Positions 16,857 through 25,162 of a stretch of 37,691 nucleotides of DNA are shown here, in pieces. Made by a program: the position numbers and the translations under genes. The stretch is from Chitinophagaceae bacterium (GTDB lineage: Bacteria; Bacteroidota; Bacteroidia; Chitinophagales; Chitinophagaceae): NCBI GenBank assembly GCA_017998385.1, contig JAGODE010000012.1:1-37691 (forward strand), read 5' to 3'. The notes beneath the pieces were generated by a model. The model was not told where the DNA came from. It saw only the letters and a list, made by a program, of their open reading frames with translations, and searched no databases. How positions within the stretch are numbered: the first letter of the stretch is position 1; every line of letters begins with the position of its first letter.

Positions 16857-17273
16857 TTATTCATCGTCTCTTGCCAGGCAGGGGGCAATAAATTTCAACT
16901 CATCCGGATTAAACGTGCGTTTCTCTAAAAGCACGTTGAAGCTGTATTTGTCTGAAGCCTCACCGGAGCGATTGTCGACACAACTCATGTTGTAGCTATA
17001 ATCACCAATAACAAAGACGAGCCGGAAATACATGCCCTGTTTTAATGAGAAACTGTAAACATTATCTTTTACTTTTTTGGCCATGATCTTACTCGTTTCC
17101 CATTTTTCTTCCGGCCCCTCGAGCACATAATGGATAGTGAGTTTCTGATCGGCAGCGAGCCCTTTTGTGACATGTGCCGGCAAAAATAAGCTGGCTTCTA
17201 CGGGGGTGCCGGCTGATTGCGAAAATGCAAAACCGGGGGCAAGAAATAAAATAAACAGGATGAGGCGTTTCAT
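16857..17273 (-). CDS. Small secreted hypothetical protein
   Basis: The product has 138 residues with a clear signal peptide (MKRLILFILFLAPGFAFSQ). The mature part is a probable single beta-sandwich: alternating strands LTIHYVLEGP, VYSFSLKQGMYFRLVFVIGDYSYNMSC and YSFNVLLEKRTF. There are two cysteines, C97 in NMSCVDN and C132 in APCLARDDE, which could form a disulfide in the periplasm. The family is not recognised. It converges on the preceding secreted protein gene with a 32-base gap. The next 248 bases upstream hold no gene. Confidence 0.75.
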   Translation of the reverse strand: MKRLILFILFLAPGFAFSQSAGTPVEASLFLPAHVTKGLAADQKLTIHYVLEGPEEKWETSKIMAKKVKDNVYSFSLKQGMYFRLVFVIGDYSYNMSCVDNRSGEASDKYSFNVLLEKRTFNPDELKFIAPCLARDDE

Positions 17274-17521
17274 AAACGACGTGTTGCAGGTAATGGTTGA
17301 TTAATTCTTACAAGATAATCACTGGCCGCAGATATTGCAATGGGCGGGCTGTTATTTATGAATGGCTGGCCAATAACGCCGGGCCTTTTAAAATCTGATA
17401 ACGGTTTGGCGGGAATCGGGACTGCGAACAAGCTTAAAAACACGCAATCGTTTGTGGCTATCGGTTACCTCTTAATGCACTAATCTTGTGCAGTATTTAC
17501 TTTTATAATTACTGAATTTTA

Positions 17522-19342
17522 ATGCGTGTAATGAAAAAGATATTAGTGGCGCTGGCCGGCCTTTTCTGCTTTGTAAGTGTATACGGTCAAACAGGTAAAC
17601 ATGTTTTCAGTTTGGGCAAAAAGGATTTTCTGCTTGACGGGAAACCTTTTCAAATCATCAGCGGCGAAATGCATCCGGCCCGTATTCCGCGGGAGTACTG
17701 GCGGCATCGTATACAAATGGCCAAAGCTATGGGCTGCAATACCATTGCTGCCTATTTTATGTGGAATTATCACGAGACGGCACCAGGTGTATTTGATTTT
17801 AAAACAGGCAACAAAGATGTAGCTGCATTTATCCGCACCTGCCAGGAAGAAGGGATGTGGGTATTGTTTCGCCCCGGGCCATATGTATGTGCAGAATGGG
17901 ATTTTGGTGGATTGCCCACCCGATTGCTGAAGATCCCGGATATTAAGCTGCGTTGTCGTGATCCGCGGTATATGAAAGCGGTGGCCGATTATGTAAAAGC
18001 TATTTCGGCCCAGGTAAGAAACCTCCAATGCAACAATGGCGGTCCCATCCTGATGGTGCAGGTAGAGAATGAATATGGCAGTTATGGCAATGATAAAACC
18101 TATCTCGAAGAGTTGCGTGATATGTGGGTAAAGAATGGCATTATTGTACCATTCTACACTGCAGATGGTGCTACTCCTTATATGCTGGAAGCGGGCAATA
18201 TTGATGGAGCGGCCATTGGCCTCGACAGCGGTGGAAATGATGGCGACTTTGCACAGGCTGCCAAACGTAATCCCAATGTACCGTCTTTCAGCAGTGAAAC
18301 CTATCCCGGTTGGCTCACACACTGGGGAGAGAAATATGCCAAACCCGATACGGCCGATCTCAAAAAAGAAATCACTTATTTGCTGGAGAACAAAAAGTCA
18401 TTCAATTTCTATGTGATTCATGGCGGTACCAATTTTGGTTTTACGGCCGGGGCCAATGCATTTACACCTACCCAGTACCAGCCCGATATTACAAGCTACG
18501 ATTATGATGCGCCCATCAACGAGCAGGGGCAGCCTACGCCTAAATATTTTATGCTGCGTACACTTATTTCGCAATACGTTTCCTATCCGCTTCCCGACCT
18601 GCCACAACCAGTGAAAACAATTTCGATACCTGCCATTTCTCTGCAGCCTTTTACCAGCATCTGGCAAAACCTGCCCAGGCCGGTATATGCTCCGCAACCC
18701 AAAACCATGGAAGACCTGGATCAGAATCAGGGACTCTTATTGTACCGTACTAAGCTAATCGGGCATAAAAGCGGAAAGCTGAAAATATGGGAGCCGCATG
18801 ATTATGCGCTGGTATTCCTCAACGGAAAATTTATCGACACCGTTTATCGCGATGGAGGTAAATGGGAAGTCAACCTGCCTCAAACAGCTATAAAGGACCC
18901 TGTGCTCGACATCCTGGTTGAAGGCATGGGGCATATCAATTTTGCACAGTTCATGATTGACCGCAAAGGCATTACAGACCGCGTTACGCTCAATGGAATG
19001 ACACTCATGAACTGGGAAATATATAAGCTGCCAATTGATGAGAAAATGATCAAAGCGCTGCGTCCGGCAACACAACCGGAGACGCCTAATAGCAATGGCC
19101 GTTTTTTCAAAGGCAGTTTTACATTGACAGAAACCGGCGATACCTATTTTGACCTCAGCGGCTACAGCAAGGGTGTTGTATACATCAACGGACATAACCT
19201 GGGCCGCTACTGGAGCCTGGGTCCCCAATACCGGTTGTATTGTCCGGCTTCCTGCCTCAGAAAAGGGACGAATGAGATCGTGGTCTTTGATCTGCATCAG
19301 GAAAACCCGGCGCAGATTGCAGGAGTTACCACGCTGGAGTAA
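17522..19342 (+). CDS. Glycoside hydrolase family 35 beta-galactosidase
   Basis: The product has 606 residues with a signal peptide (MRVMKKILVALAGLFCFVSVYG); the ATG at 17531 is an alternative start. The GH35 catalytic TIM barrel covers about 30-360, with family marks FQIISGEMHPARIPREYW, FRPGPYVCAEWDFGGLP and IHGGTNFGFTAGAN. By family comparison the acid/base is E184 in QVENEYGSYG and the nucleophile is E259 in FSSETYPGW; both are present. C-terminal jelly-roll domains at about 390-600 include GVVYINGHNLGRYWSLGPQ, a conserved GH35 segment. It should cleave terminal beta-galactose from oligosaccharides or glycans in the periplasm. It stands alone, without a SusC/SusD pair, so it is not in an obvious polysaccharide-utilisation locus. 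Confidence 0.95.
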   Translation: MRVMKKILVALAGLFCFVSVYGQTGKHVFSLGKKDFLLDGKPFQIISGEMHPARIPREYWRHRIQMAKAMGCNTIAAYFMWNYHETAPGVFDFKTGNKDVAAFIRTCQEEGMWVLFRPGPYVCAEWDFGGLPTRLLKIPDIKLRCRDPRYMKAVADYVKAISAQVRNLQCNNGGPILMVQVENEYGSYGNDKTYLEELRDMWVKNGIIVPFYTADGATPYMLEAGNIDGAAIGLDSGGNDGDFAQAAKRNPNVPSFSSETYPGWLTHWGEKYAKPDTADLKKEITYLLENKKSFNFYVIHGGTNFGFTAGANAFTPTQYQPDITSYDYDAPINEQGQPTPKYFMLRTLISQYVSYPLPDLPQPVKTISIPAISLQPFTSIWQNLPRPVYAPQPKTMEDLDQNQGLLLYRTKLIGHKSGKLKIWEPHDYALVFLNGKFIDTVYRDGGKWEVNLPQTAIKDPVLDILVEGMGHINFAQFMIDRKGITDRVTLNGMTLMNWEIYKLPIDEKMIKALRPATQPETPNSNGRFFKGSFTLTETGDTYFDLSGYSKGVVYINGHNLGRYWSLGPQYRLYCPASCLRKGTNEIVVFDLHQENPAQIAGVTTLE

Positions 19343-19586
19343 AGCTGATAGATTTTACGGCTACATTTGTAATCAATTGAACCTATCTGCTGATGTTTAC
19401 CCGTTTTTTATTATCCGCACTTTTTTTGATGCTATTTTTTTCGGCAGATCTGATGGTTCAACATACTGGGACTGATTTTGGGTAAACGCTGTTACCCGGG
19501 ATACACGTGAAAGGTGGTCCAGGTTAAGTGGCTGGAGATTTCAAGCATACAATACCCTTTTTCCTCTATACCTTTTGCCTTCAACC

Positions 19587-19602
19587 TCCCCTGAACAGGG
19601 GA
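19587..19602. promoter_or_regulatory. Short palindrome upstream of the TPR histidine kinase
   Basis: TCCCCTG-AA-CAGGGGA, a perfect 7-bp inverted repeat with a two-base centre, ends 34 bases before the ATG at 19637. It could be an operator or a hairpin in the leader. The rest of the 294-base gap before this gene holds T-rich sequence and no convincing gene. Confidence 0.3.
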
Positions 19603-19636
19603 TATTATAAATAGCCTGTCCGGCTTTGTTTGTAAA

Positions 19637-21616
19637 ATGAAGCGGATAGGCTTATTTTACTGTATGAGATGGATAAGCCTGTTTATGGCAGCCCTTTGCA
19701 CAGCCGCAGCTTTGCGGGCGCAGCAAAACCCGATCGACAGCCTGAAAAAAGAACTGACAAAACAGGGGCTGCCCGATACATCACGAGCATTGACCATGAT
19801 GCGCCTGGCTATACAATACGAAACCGTTGATACGTCTCTTTCTGCCAGGTACTATGAGGATGCATTGCGCTTTTCGGCAAAGAAAAAATTTGATTACATC
19901 ACGGCACTTGTTTTCCAGAATCAATCGTACCTGTATCGGGCAGGCGGCGATTACGAAAGAGCTGGTCTGAGTTTTGACTCCGCGCTGCTGTTTCTTGCAC
20001 GCACCGACCATCCCAATAAAGAATTACTGACGGCAAAGGTATATGGCGCCAACTCTTCACTCGAGCGCTTTAAGGGGAAATATAAAACGGCCATCGAATA
20101 TTCGATGAATGCGGTGCGCCTCTATAATAAACTCGGCAAGCCTGATCTCGAGCTGAATCAGCTCATCGATATATCTTCTATTTACAAAGAGATGTATGAG
20201 TTTGTAAAAGAAGAAGAATGTGCCCGGAAAGCACTGGATATAGCCCGGAAACTAAATACTGCGACCGCTTATTTCCGCGGTTATTATGCAGTTGCGCTCG
20301 CACTCACCATGCAAAACAGGTATAAAGAAGCGGAGGCCTATATCGATTCTTCGGGAAAATATTACTCACCTGCCGATAGTGAATCATCGCTGACCAGCTA
20401 CCACCTCGTAGCGGGACTCATTTTCATGAATCTCGACAAACTTGATAACGCCAATGAGCATTTCCGGAAAACAGCCGAACTGGCCGAAAAGAATAAGAAT
20501 ATCTTCGGCAGGATACAGGCCAACCTTCAGCTGGCGCGAGTATTAACCCTTCAGAAAAAATATGACCAGGCAGAACAAATACTCCTGGCAGCCGAAAAAG
20601 AGATTGCTCAGACAACGGGTAAAGTACATCTTGAGATTTTACTGGACTATCAAAGCCGGTTGTATGAGGCCTGGGGCGATTATAAAAGAGCATTGCGGTA
20701 TTACAAAGAGTTTAAAGAAATAACAGATTCGGCATCGAGTGAGCAGAATAAACAATATGCCAGCCGGCTCGAAGTCGAGTATGAGACAGCCAAAAAGGAA
20801 GCGCAGATCAATTTGCAACAGGCCTCTATCAAGCAGAAAAACACACTCAATTATATCCTGATCGGAAGCGCAGGAGCTTTACTGATCATTTCCCTGCTTT
20901 CTTACCGCAACTATCGTAATAAGCAAAAACTGCAGCAGCAACGGATCAGCGAGCTCGAAAAAGAAAAGCAATTGCTGGCTACGCAGGCCTTGCTCAAGGG
21001 CCAGGAAGATGAGCGCAGCCGGCTGGCCCGCGATCTGCATGATGGGTTAGGCGGACTGCTGAGTGGCGTCAAACTGCAGCTGGGTGCTATGAAAGGAAAT
21101 CTGGTAATGACTGAAGACAGTGCCCGGGTATTCAATAATGCGCTCAATAAACTGGATGAATCTATCAGCGAAATGCGGCGGGTAGCACATAATATGATGC
21201 CGGAGGCGTTACTGAATCTCGGTTTGTCGCAGGCTTTGCAGGACTATTGCGATGGTCTTTCCGAATCGCAGCAGTTTGTGATCAATTGCCAGCTGTATGG
21301 ACTCGACCAGCGAATGAGCCCGTCATCCGAAGTGGTGGTGTACCGCATCGTTCAGGAATTGCTCAACAATGCTGTGAAACATGCCGGGGCCACTACGATC
21401 CTGGCACAGGTAATGCGGCAGGATAACCGGCTTACCATCACTGTAGAAGACAATGGGAAAGGCTTTGATAAAGAGCAGGTGGATGCGATGAAAACGGCCG
21501 GACTCAGAAATATTCAATCACGGGTACACTATCTTCGGGGGCAGATGGATATTCAGTCTGCGCCCGGCAGAGGAACCTCTGTTCATATCGAATGCACAAT
21601 CGAAAAAGATGTATAA
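19637..21616 (+). CDS. TPR-containing sensor histidine kinase (HisKA_3/NarX type)
   Basis: The product has 659 residues. A signal sequence (up to about residue 31, ALRAQ) precedes a periplasmic region of tetratricopeptide-like repeats at about 40-385 (AIEYSMNAVRLYNKLGKPD, QNRYKEAEAYIDSSGKYY, KKYDQAEQILLAAEKE). One transmembrane segment at about 404-422 leads to a coiled coil (QQQRISELEKEKQLLATQ). The HisKA_3 phosphoacceptor is H468 in RLARDLHDGLGG. A HATPase_c domain follows, with N box ELLNNAVKHAG and the Gly motif EDNGKGFD. The TPR region probably senses a peptide or protein partner in the periplasm. Its end overlaps the start of the next gene by 8 bases, so the two are a coupled pair. Confidence 0.94.
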   Translation: MKRIGLFYCMRWISLFMAALCTAAALRAQQNPIDSLKKELTKQGLPDTSRALTMMRLAIQYETVDTSLSARYYEDALRFSAKKKFDYITALVFQNQSYLYRAGGDYERAGLSFDSALLFLARTDHPNKELLTAKVYGANSSLERFKGKYKTAIEYSMNAVRLYNKLGKPDLELNQLIDISSIYKEMYEFVKEEECARKALDIARKLNTATAYFRGYYAVALALTMQNRYKEAEAYIDSSGKYYSPADSESSLTSYHLVAGLIFMNLDKLDNANEHFRKTAELAEKNKNIFGRIQANLQLARVLTLQKKYDQAEQILLAAEKEIAQTTGKVHLEILLDYQSRLYEAWGDYKRALRYYKEFKEITDSASSEQNKQYASRLEVEYETAKKEAQINLQQASIKQKNTLNYILIGSAGALLIISLLSYRNYRNKQKLQQQRISELEKEKQLLATQALLKGQEDERSRLARDLHDGLGGLLSGVKLQLGAMKGNLVMTEDSARVFNNALNKLDESISEMRRVAHNMMPEALLNLGLSQALQDYCDGLSESQQFVINCQLYGLDQRMSPSSEVVVYRIVQELLNNAVKHAGATTILAQVMRQDNRLTITVEDNGKGFDKEQVDAMKTAGLRNIQSRVHYLRGQMDIQSAPGRGTSVHIECTIEKDV

Positions 21617-22232
21617 AATAAAAGTTCTGGTAGTCGACGATCACCCCATGGTACTGGAAGGAATGCGTTCGATGCTGTCGCAGATTAGTTTTGTGGAACT
21701 CACCGGTGTGGCTGCCGATGCATTTGAGGCCATAGGGAAAATACAACAGCATCCGCCACAAATTGTACTTACCGATATTAATATGCCGGAAGTAAGCGGC
21801 ATTGAACTCACGGAGAAGATAAAAAAAGAATTTCCTGAGGTGAAGGTGGTGGCCATGAGCACATTCAGAGAGCGCAGCTATATCTCGCAGATGATAAAGA
21901 ATGGTGCTTCGGGCTACCTTATAAAAAGTGCCTCACGCGAAGAAATCGAAGAAGCATTACTTTCTGTACATGAGGGTAAATTGTATATGAATCTTGATGT
22001 CAGTATGGCCGGGATAGATATACAGGATATGGCAAATATACCCGTGCTGAGCCGAAGAGAAGCGGAAGTGTTGCAGCTGATTTCAGACGGACTGACCAAT
22101 CCACAGATAGCCGAAAAACTCTTTATCAGCCTGCATACCGTTGATAGCCATCGCAAAAATCTGCTTACCAAATTTGGGGTAAACAATACAGCTTCTCTTA
22201 TTAAAATGGCCGCAAAGAATAATCTTATATAA
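21609..22232 (+). CDS. NarL/FixJ-family response regulator
   Basis: The product has 207 residues. The receiver domain (about 1-120) has D10/D11, phosphoacceptor D56 in IVLTDINMP, and the Lys of YLIKS near 106. A LuxR-type helix-turn-helix at about 145-207 contains LSRREAEVLQLISDGLTNPQ and ISLHTVDSHRKNLLTKFGVN. It overlaps the kinase gene by 8 bases (21609-21616) and is its likely partner. Its stop overlaps the convergent DUF488 gene end by 8 bases (22225-22232), so there is no room for separate terminators between them. Confidence 0.95.
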   Translation: MYKIKVLVVDDHPMVLEGMRSMLSQISFVELTGVAADAFEAIGKIQQHPPQIVLTDINMPEVSGIELTEKIKKEFPEVKVVAMSTFRERSYISQMIKNGASGYLIKSASREEIEEALLSVHEGKLYMNLDVSMAGIDIQDMANIPVLSRREAEVLQLISDGLTNPQIAEKLFISLHTVDSHRKNLLTKFGVNNTASLIKMAAKNNLI

Positions 22233-22584
22233 GTGAATGAAGCATATGCGCCAGCGCTACAGCCTGGTTATGCTCCTCATCTTTGGCTCCATACAGGAGT
22301 GTGATGTTCCTGTGTTTCCTTACCAGGTCAATAAGTTCTGCCAATGCGGGTGATCCTTTTAGCTCTGCACGATATTTCCTGGTAAAATCAGGCCACTTCT
22401 CTGCTTCATGATTGAACCATTTTCTTAATTCAGCAGAAGGGGCTACTTCTTTGAGCCACAGGTTTATTCTTTCATCTTCTTTACGGATGCCACGTGGCCA
22501 TAGCCGATCGACCAGTATACCAAAGCCATCACTTTTGCTGTGTGTCTCGTAAACCCGTTTGATGTTGATAGAATACTGACTCAT
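22225..22584 (-). CDS. DUF488 family protein (YeaO-like)
   Basis: The product has 119 residues. It shows the family marks: IKRVYETHSKSDGFGILVDRLWPRG near the N-terminus, then WLKEVAPSAELRKWFNH and the closing NITLLYGAKDEEHNQAVAL with its conserved acidic and histidine residues. DUF488 proteins are small cytoplasmic proteins of unknown biochemical role. The start lies inside the 3' end of the glycosylase gene (56-base overlap), so translation is probably coupled; see the glycosylase entry for the frameshift possibility. Confidence 0.92.
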   Translation of the reverse strand: MSQYSINIKRVYETHSKSDGFGILVDRLWPRGIRKEDERINLWLKEVAPSAELRKWFNHEAEKWPDFTRKYRAELKGSPALAELIDLVRKHRNITLLYGAKDEEHNQAVALAHMLHSLI

Positions 22585-23209
22585 TTTTTCTGGGTGATGA
22601 TAAATAATGATGCCAAAGCAGCATTGTAGCCGCCGATTTATGTGGATGCCATTTGCTGGTAATGGCGATAAGTTTTTCGTGCGAAGTGTCTTTAGGTAAT
22701 TTCTTGATACGCTTCAACGCATTGATGGCTGCCAGATCGCCCATGGGAAAGATGTTGGCCCTTTGCAGCACAAACAGCAGGTAAATGTCTGCTGTCCAGT
22801 TGCCAATACCCTTGAGTGCAACCAGTTTCTTTCTTACGGCAGCATCGTCAAGCGTCGTCAACTCGTGCAGGTTGAGTGTTCCTTCTGCCAGTGCTTTGGC
22901 CAGTCCGCGGGTATAGCTCGTTTTTTGACGGCTAAAATAGCAGCTTCTGAGTTCCTCATCGGTCAGCAATAAAAAACTTTCTGGTGTCACTTCCTGCAAA
23001 CGTTCTTTCAGTTTGTTTAAAGCAGCCAGTGCAGAGGCCAGCGAAACCTGCTGCTCGAGTATAATATGTACCAGCGACTCAAAAGTATTCGGACGGTTCC
23101 AGAGTGGCGGGTAGCCATGTTCGCGTATTATTTGCGACAACTCCTTATCGCGGGTGGCAAGCCCGTCACATAACTGATAAAAATTTTCGCTGGTAAGTTG
23201 CAGGGTCAT
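22529..23209 (-). CDS. DNA-3-methyladenine glycosylase, HhH-GPD type (AlkA-like)
   Basis: From the ATG at 23209 (MTLQLTSENF) the product has 226 residues; 11 further upstream codons are open. The helix-hairpin-helix is LKGIGNWTADIYLLF (about 132-146) and the catalytic aspartate is D158 in FPMGDLA, the usual spacing for AlkA/MAG glycosylases. HIILEQQVSLASA (about 48-60) is the conserved helix before them. It removes alkylated bases in base-excision repair. It is shorter than E. coli AlkA (282 residues), lacking that protein's N-terminal domain. The last 17 or so residues overlap the DUF488 start. An A6 run sits exactly at that ATG: one more A, or a -1 slip, would end this protein at a TGA overlapping the DUF488 ATG, after SSPRKK. 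Confidence 0.9.
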   Translation of the reverse strand: MTLQLTSENFYQLCDGLATRDKELSQIIREHGYPPLWNRPNTFESLVHIILEQQVSLASALAALNKLKERLQEVTPESFLLLTDEELRSCYFSRQKTSYTRGLAKALAEGTLNLHELTTLDDAAVRKKLVALKGIGNWTADIYLLFVLQRANIFPMGDLAAINALKRIKKLPKDTSHEKLIAITSKWHPHKSAATMLLWHHYLSSPRKNESVFYQHQTGLRDTQQK

Positions 23210-23353
23210 AACAGGCGCGGGTTGGGCACAATGGCTTATCAAAGTTATCGCCTTTGAGAGTATTTACCGTTGTATCTTTAATAGTGATTTAATCAGATTA
23301 TCAACACTTCTGTATTGTTGAAGGACACTCGATTGATCTAATTATTGCGGTTA

Positions 23354-24169
23354 ATGATCTACCAAACTTATTCTGCAGCTACTGAGCTGACCTCTTTTGT
23401 AAAATGCTACTGGGTGCTGGAAAGCCCGGCAGAGCAAACACCCGTGCGGCAACGAATAGTACCGGATGGCTGTATGGAGATGATCTTTCATTATGGCGAC
23501 CCGTATAAACAGCATCTGTCCGCAGACGAATGTATCATTCAACCCCGTTGTTTCGTTTTTGGCCAGATTACCGATACACTTGAAATAGAGCCTACCGGCA
23601 GCTCCGGAATTTTTTCTGTTCGCTTTCACCCCGATGGCTTTTTGCCTTTTGCTTCTATGCCTATCAGGGATATGGACAATAAAGCCGTTTCGCTTCAGCA
23701 ACTGTATGGTGAGCAGGGACTGGAACTGGAAAATGCCGTGCTGGAGGCCCCTTCTGCCGAATTAAGGATAGCGTTGGTAGAAGCATTTCTGCTCCGAAAA
23801 CTGCAGGAGACCGAAACAGTAAATAATATTATCAAGTCAACGATAGATACGATATTAACAGCCAATGGCCAGCTTTCGGTCAACGAATTGTCGGCCCGGC
23901 TGAAAGTCAATCGGCGTCAACTGGAGCGCAATTTTGCGGAAGCGGTTGGACTTAGTCCCAAACAACTTTCCCGGATTATCCGGCTGCAGGCAACACTCCG
24001 GCTGCTGCTTACTAACCAGTTTACCAGTCTTACCGCCCTGGCTTACGAGGGCAATTATTATGATCAGGCTCATTTTATAAAAGATTTCAGGGAGTTTACC
24101 GGGCATACACCCAGGGAGTTTTATGGCGACCATCTGAAATTTTCTTCTCTTTTCATTGGTACCGATTAG
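23354..24169 (+). CDS. AraC-family transcriptional regulator (DUF6597 N-terminus)
   Basis: The product has 271 residues from the ATG at 23354; a TTG lies 9 bases upstream. The N-terminal DUF6597-like sensor (about 1-150) has VKCYWVLESP, RIVPDGCMEMIFHYGD and FSVRFHPDGFLPF. The HTH_18 domain covers about 170-258, with LSVNELSARLKVNRRQLERNF, then FTSLTALAYEGNYYDQAHF and the closing GHTPREFYG. It is divergent from the glycosylase gene and is followed by the VOC and DUF6265 genes on its own strand, which are its candidate targets. A weak promoter candidate (TTTG at 23253, TATCTTTA at 23273) lies upstream. Confidence 0.92.
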   Translation: MIYQTYSAATELTSFVKCYWVLESPAEQTPVRQRIVPDGCMEMIFHYGDPYKQHLSADECIIQPRCFVFGQITDTLEIEPTGSSGIFSVRFHPDGFLPFASMPIRDMDNKAVSLQQLYGEQGLELENAVLEAPSAELRIALVEAFLLRKLQETETVNNIIKSTIDTILTANGQLSVNELSARLKVNRRQLERNFAEAVGLSPKQLSRIIRLQATLRLLLTNQFTSLTALAYEGNYYDQAHFIKDFREFTGHTPREFYGDHLKFSSLFIGTD

Positions 24170-24190
24170 CCCTGTCGCATTTTTACAATT

Positions 24191-24217
24191 TTGCCGGCCG
24201 GCCATACTGTTATTTTG
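24191..24217 (+). promoter_or_regulatory. Candidate promoter of the VOC-DUF6265 pair
   Basis: TTG at 24191-24193, a 17-base gap, then TATTTTG at 24211-24217, close to the Bacteroidota TTG-N17-TAnnTTTG form but one base short in the -7 element. It ends 17 bases before the ATG at 24235. The spacer contains GCCGGCCGGCC. Confidence 0.3.
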
Positions 24218-24234
24218 CCCTAAAGCACAAAAAA

Positions 24235-24603
24235 ATGAATAATCTGATCAACTGGTTTGAAATACCGGCAACCGATTTTAAACGGGCAGTAACATTTTAC
24301 ACAGCGGCTCTTGGCACAACTATTCAGGAAACGGAAATGTTTGGCACTAAGATGGGTTTCTTCCCGTCAGATGGCAGGAATGTATCCGGAGCCATAGTAC
24401 AGGGAAGCGATTATATGCCATCTGCAGAAGGTGTGCTGGCCTACCTCAATGGCGGCAGCGATCTGCAGCAGGTTTTAGAAAAAGTGGCAGTGGCAGGAGG
24501 TACGGTCGTCGTTCCCAAAACGCAGATCAGCCCCGAAATGGGTTATTTTGGTATGTTTATAGATACAGAAGGAAACAAAATGGCTGTTCACTCCATGCAT
24601 TAA
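24235..24603 (+). CDS. VOC family protein (glyoxalase/bleomycin-resistance fold)
   Basis: The product has 122 residues in two beta-alpha-beta-beta-beta modules. The first begins INWFEIPATDFKRAVTFYTAALG, the standard VOC opening; the second contains a VAVAGGTVVVPKTQIS segment and ends FGMFIDTEGNKMAVHS, the standard closing. It is a cytoplasmic protein. VOC members include lyases, dioxygenases and binding proteins; the substrate and metal ligands cannot be fixed by eye. It is 4 bases from the next gene, so the two are co-transcribed. Confidence 0.93.
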   Translation: MNNLINWFEIPATDFKRAVTFYTAALGTTIQETEMFGTKMGFFPSDGRNVSGAIVQGSDYMPSAEGVLAYLNGGSDLQQVLEKVAVAGGTVVVPKTQISPEMGYFGMFIDTEGNKMAVHSMH

Positions 24604-24607
24604 TACT

Positions 24608-25084
24608 ATGAAAAAAACAACCGTCATCGTTGCCATTATAGCTATACTGATGTTCTGCAGCTGGACAGGTCATTTTAATAATGATATTAAAAAAGCCGGC
24701 TGGTTAATTGGTACCTGGGAAAATAAAACACAGCGGGGCTCACTTTTTGAAACATGGATACCCGTAAACGAAAATGAATTTTCGGGCAAAAGTTATATGG
24801 TGAAAGATAAGGACACTATGGTATTTGAAACTATCCGGTTGCTGCAGGAAAAAGAACAGCTGTTTTATATCCCTGTGGTCAGCAACCAGAATGGGGGCCT
24901 GCCTGTTCGTTTTGCCCTGAAATCTATTTCAGAGAATTCGCTGGTATTTGAGAACCCGGCTCATGATTTTCCCCAGCTCATTTCCTATACCCGCATTACC
25001 TCCGACTCTTTGCTGGCAGAGATATCCGGCACCAGGAATGGTCAGCCCAGGTCACAGCGTTTTCCGATGAAGAAAGTTAAATAG
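24608..25084 (+). CDS. DUF6265 (lipocalin-like) secreted protein
   Basis: The product has 158 residues. An N-terminal hydrophobic segment (residues 5-18) ends in FCSW, giving a signal peptide or anchor. The mature part starts with the family phrase GWLIGTWENKTQRGSLFETW, followed by the barrel strands ENEFSGKSYMVKDKDTM, and a conserved FENPAHDFPQLISYTR. These fit the DUF6265 calycin-like barrel. The ligand is unknown. It sits 4 bases after the VOC gene. Confidence 0.88.
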   Translation: MKKTTVIVAIIAILMFCSWTGHFNNDIKKAGWLIGTWENKTQRGSLFETWIPVNENEFSGKSYMVKDKDTMVFETIRLLQEKEQLFYIPVVSNQNGGLPVRFALKSISENSLVFENPAHDFPQLISYTRITSDSLLAEISGTRNGQPRSQRFPMKKVK

Positions 25085-25117
25085 CCGCATGGCCTGTTCA
25101 ATGTCTTTTGTATATTT

Positions 25118-25151
25118 ATGAAGGAGCGTTTAGTTGTAGCAGCTCCTTCAT
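25118..25151 (+). terminator. Stem-loop between DUF6265 and the membrane protein gene
   Basis: A perfect 10-bp stem ATGAAGGAGC/GCTCCTTCAT (25118-25127 and 25142-25151) with a 14-nt loop. The following bases are only moderately T-rich, so it is a weak terminator. It ends 11 bases before the TTG start at 25163, so it might instead affect initiation of that gene. Confidence 0.4.
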
Positions 25152-25162
25152 AATTTCTTGTA

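Noticed and set aside
17451..17488. TTTG and TAATCTTG upstream of the GH35 gene as a promoter
   Set aside because: The gap of 26 bases is too long for the known Bacteroidota promoter spacing.
19393..19485. 30-codon plus-strand open frame with a hydrophobic N-terminus (MFTRFLLSALFLMLFFSAD)
   Set aside because: It resembles a signal peptide, but the mature part is only about 12 residues and there is no further support; it could be a remnant of a secreted protein.
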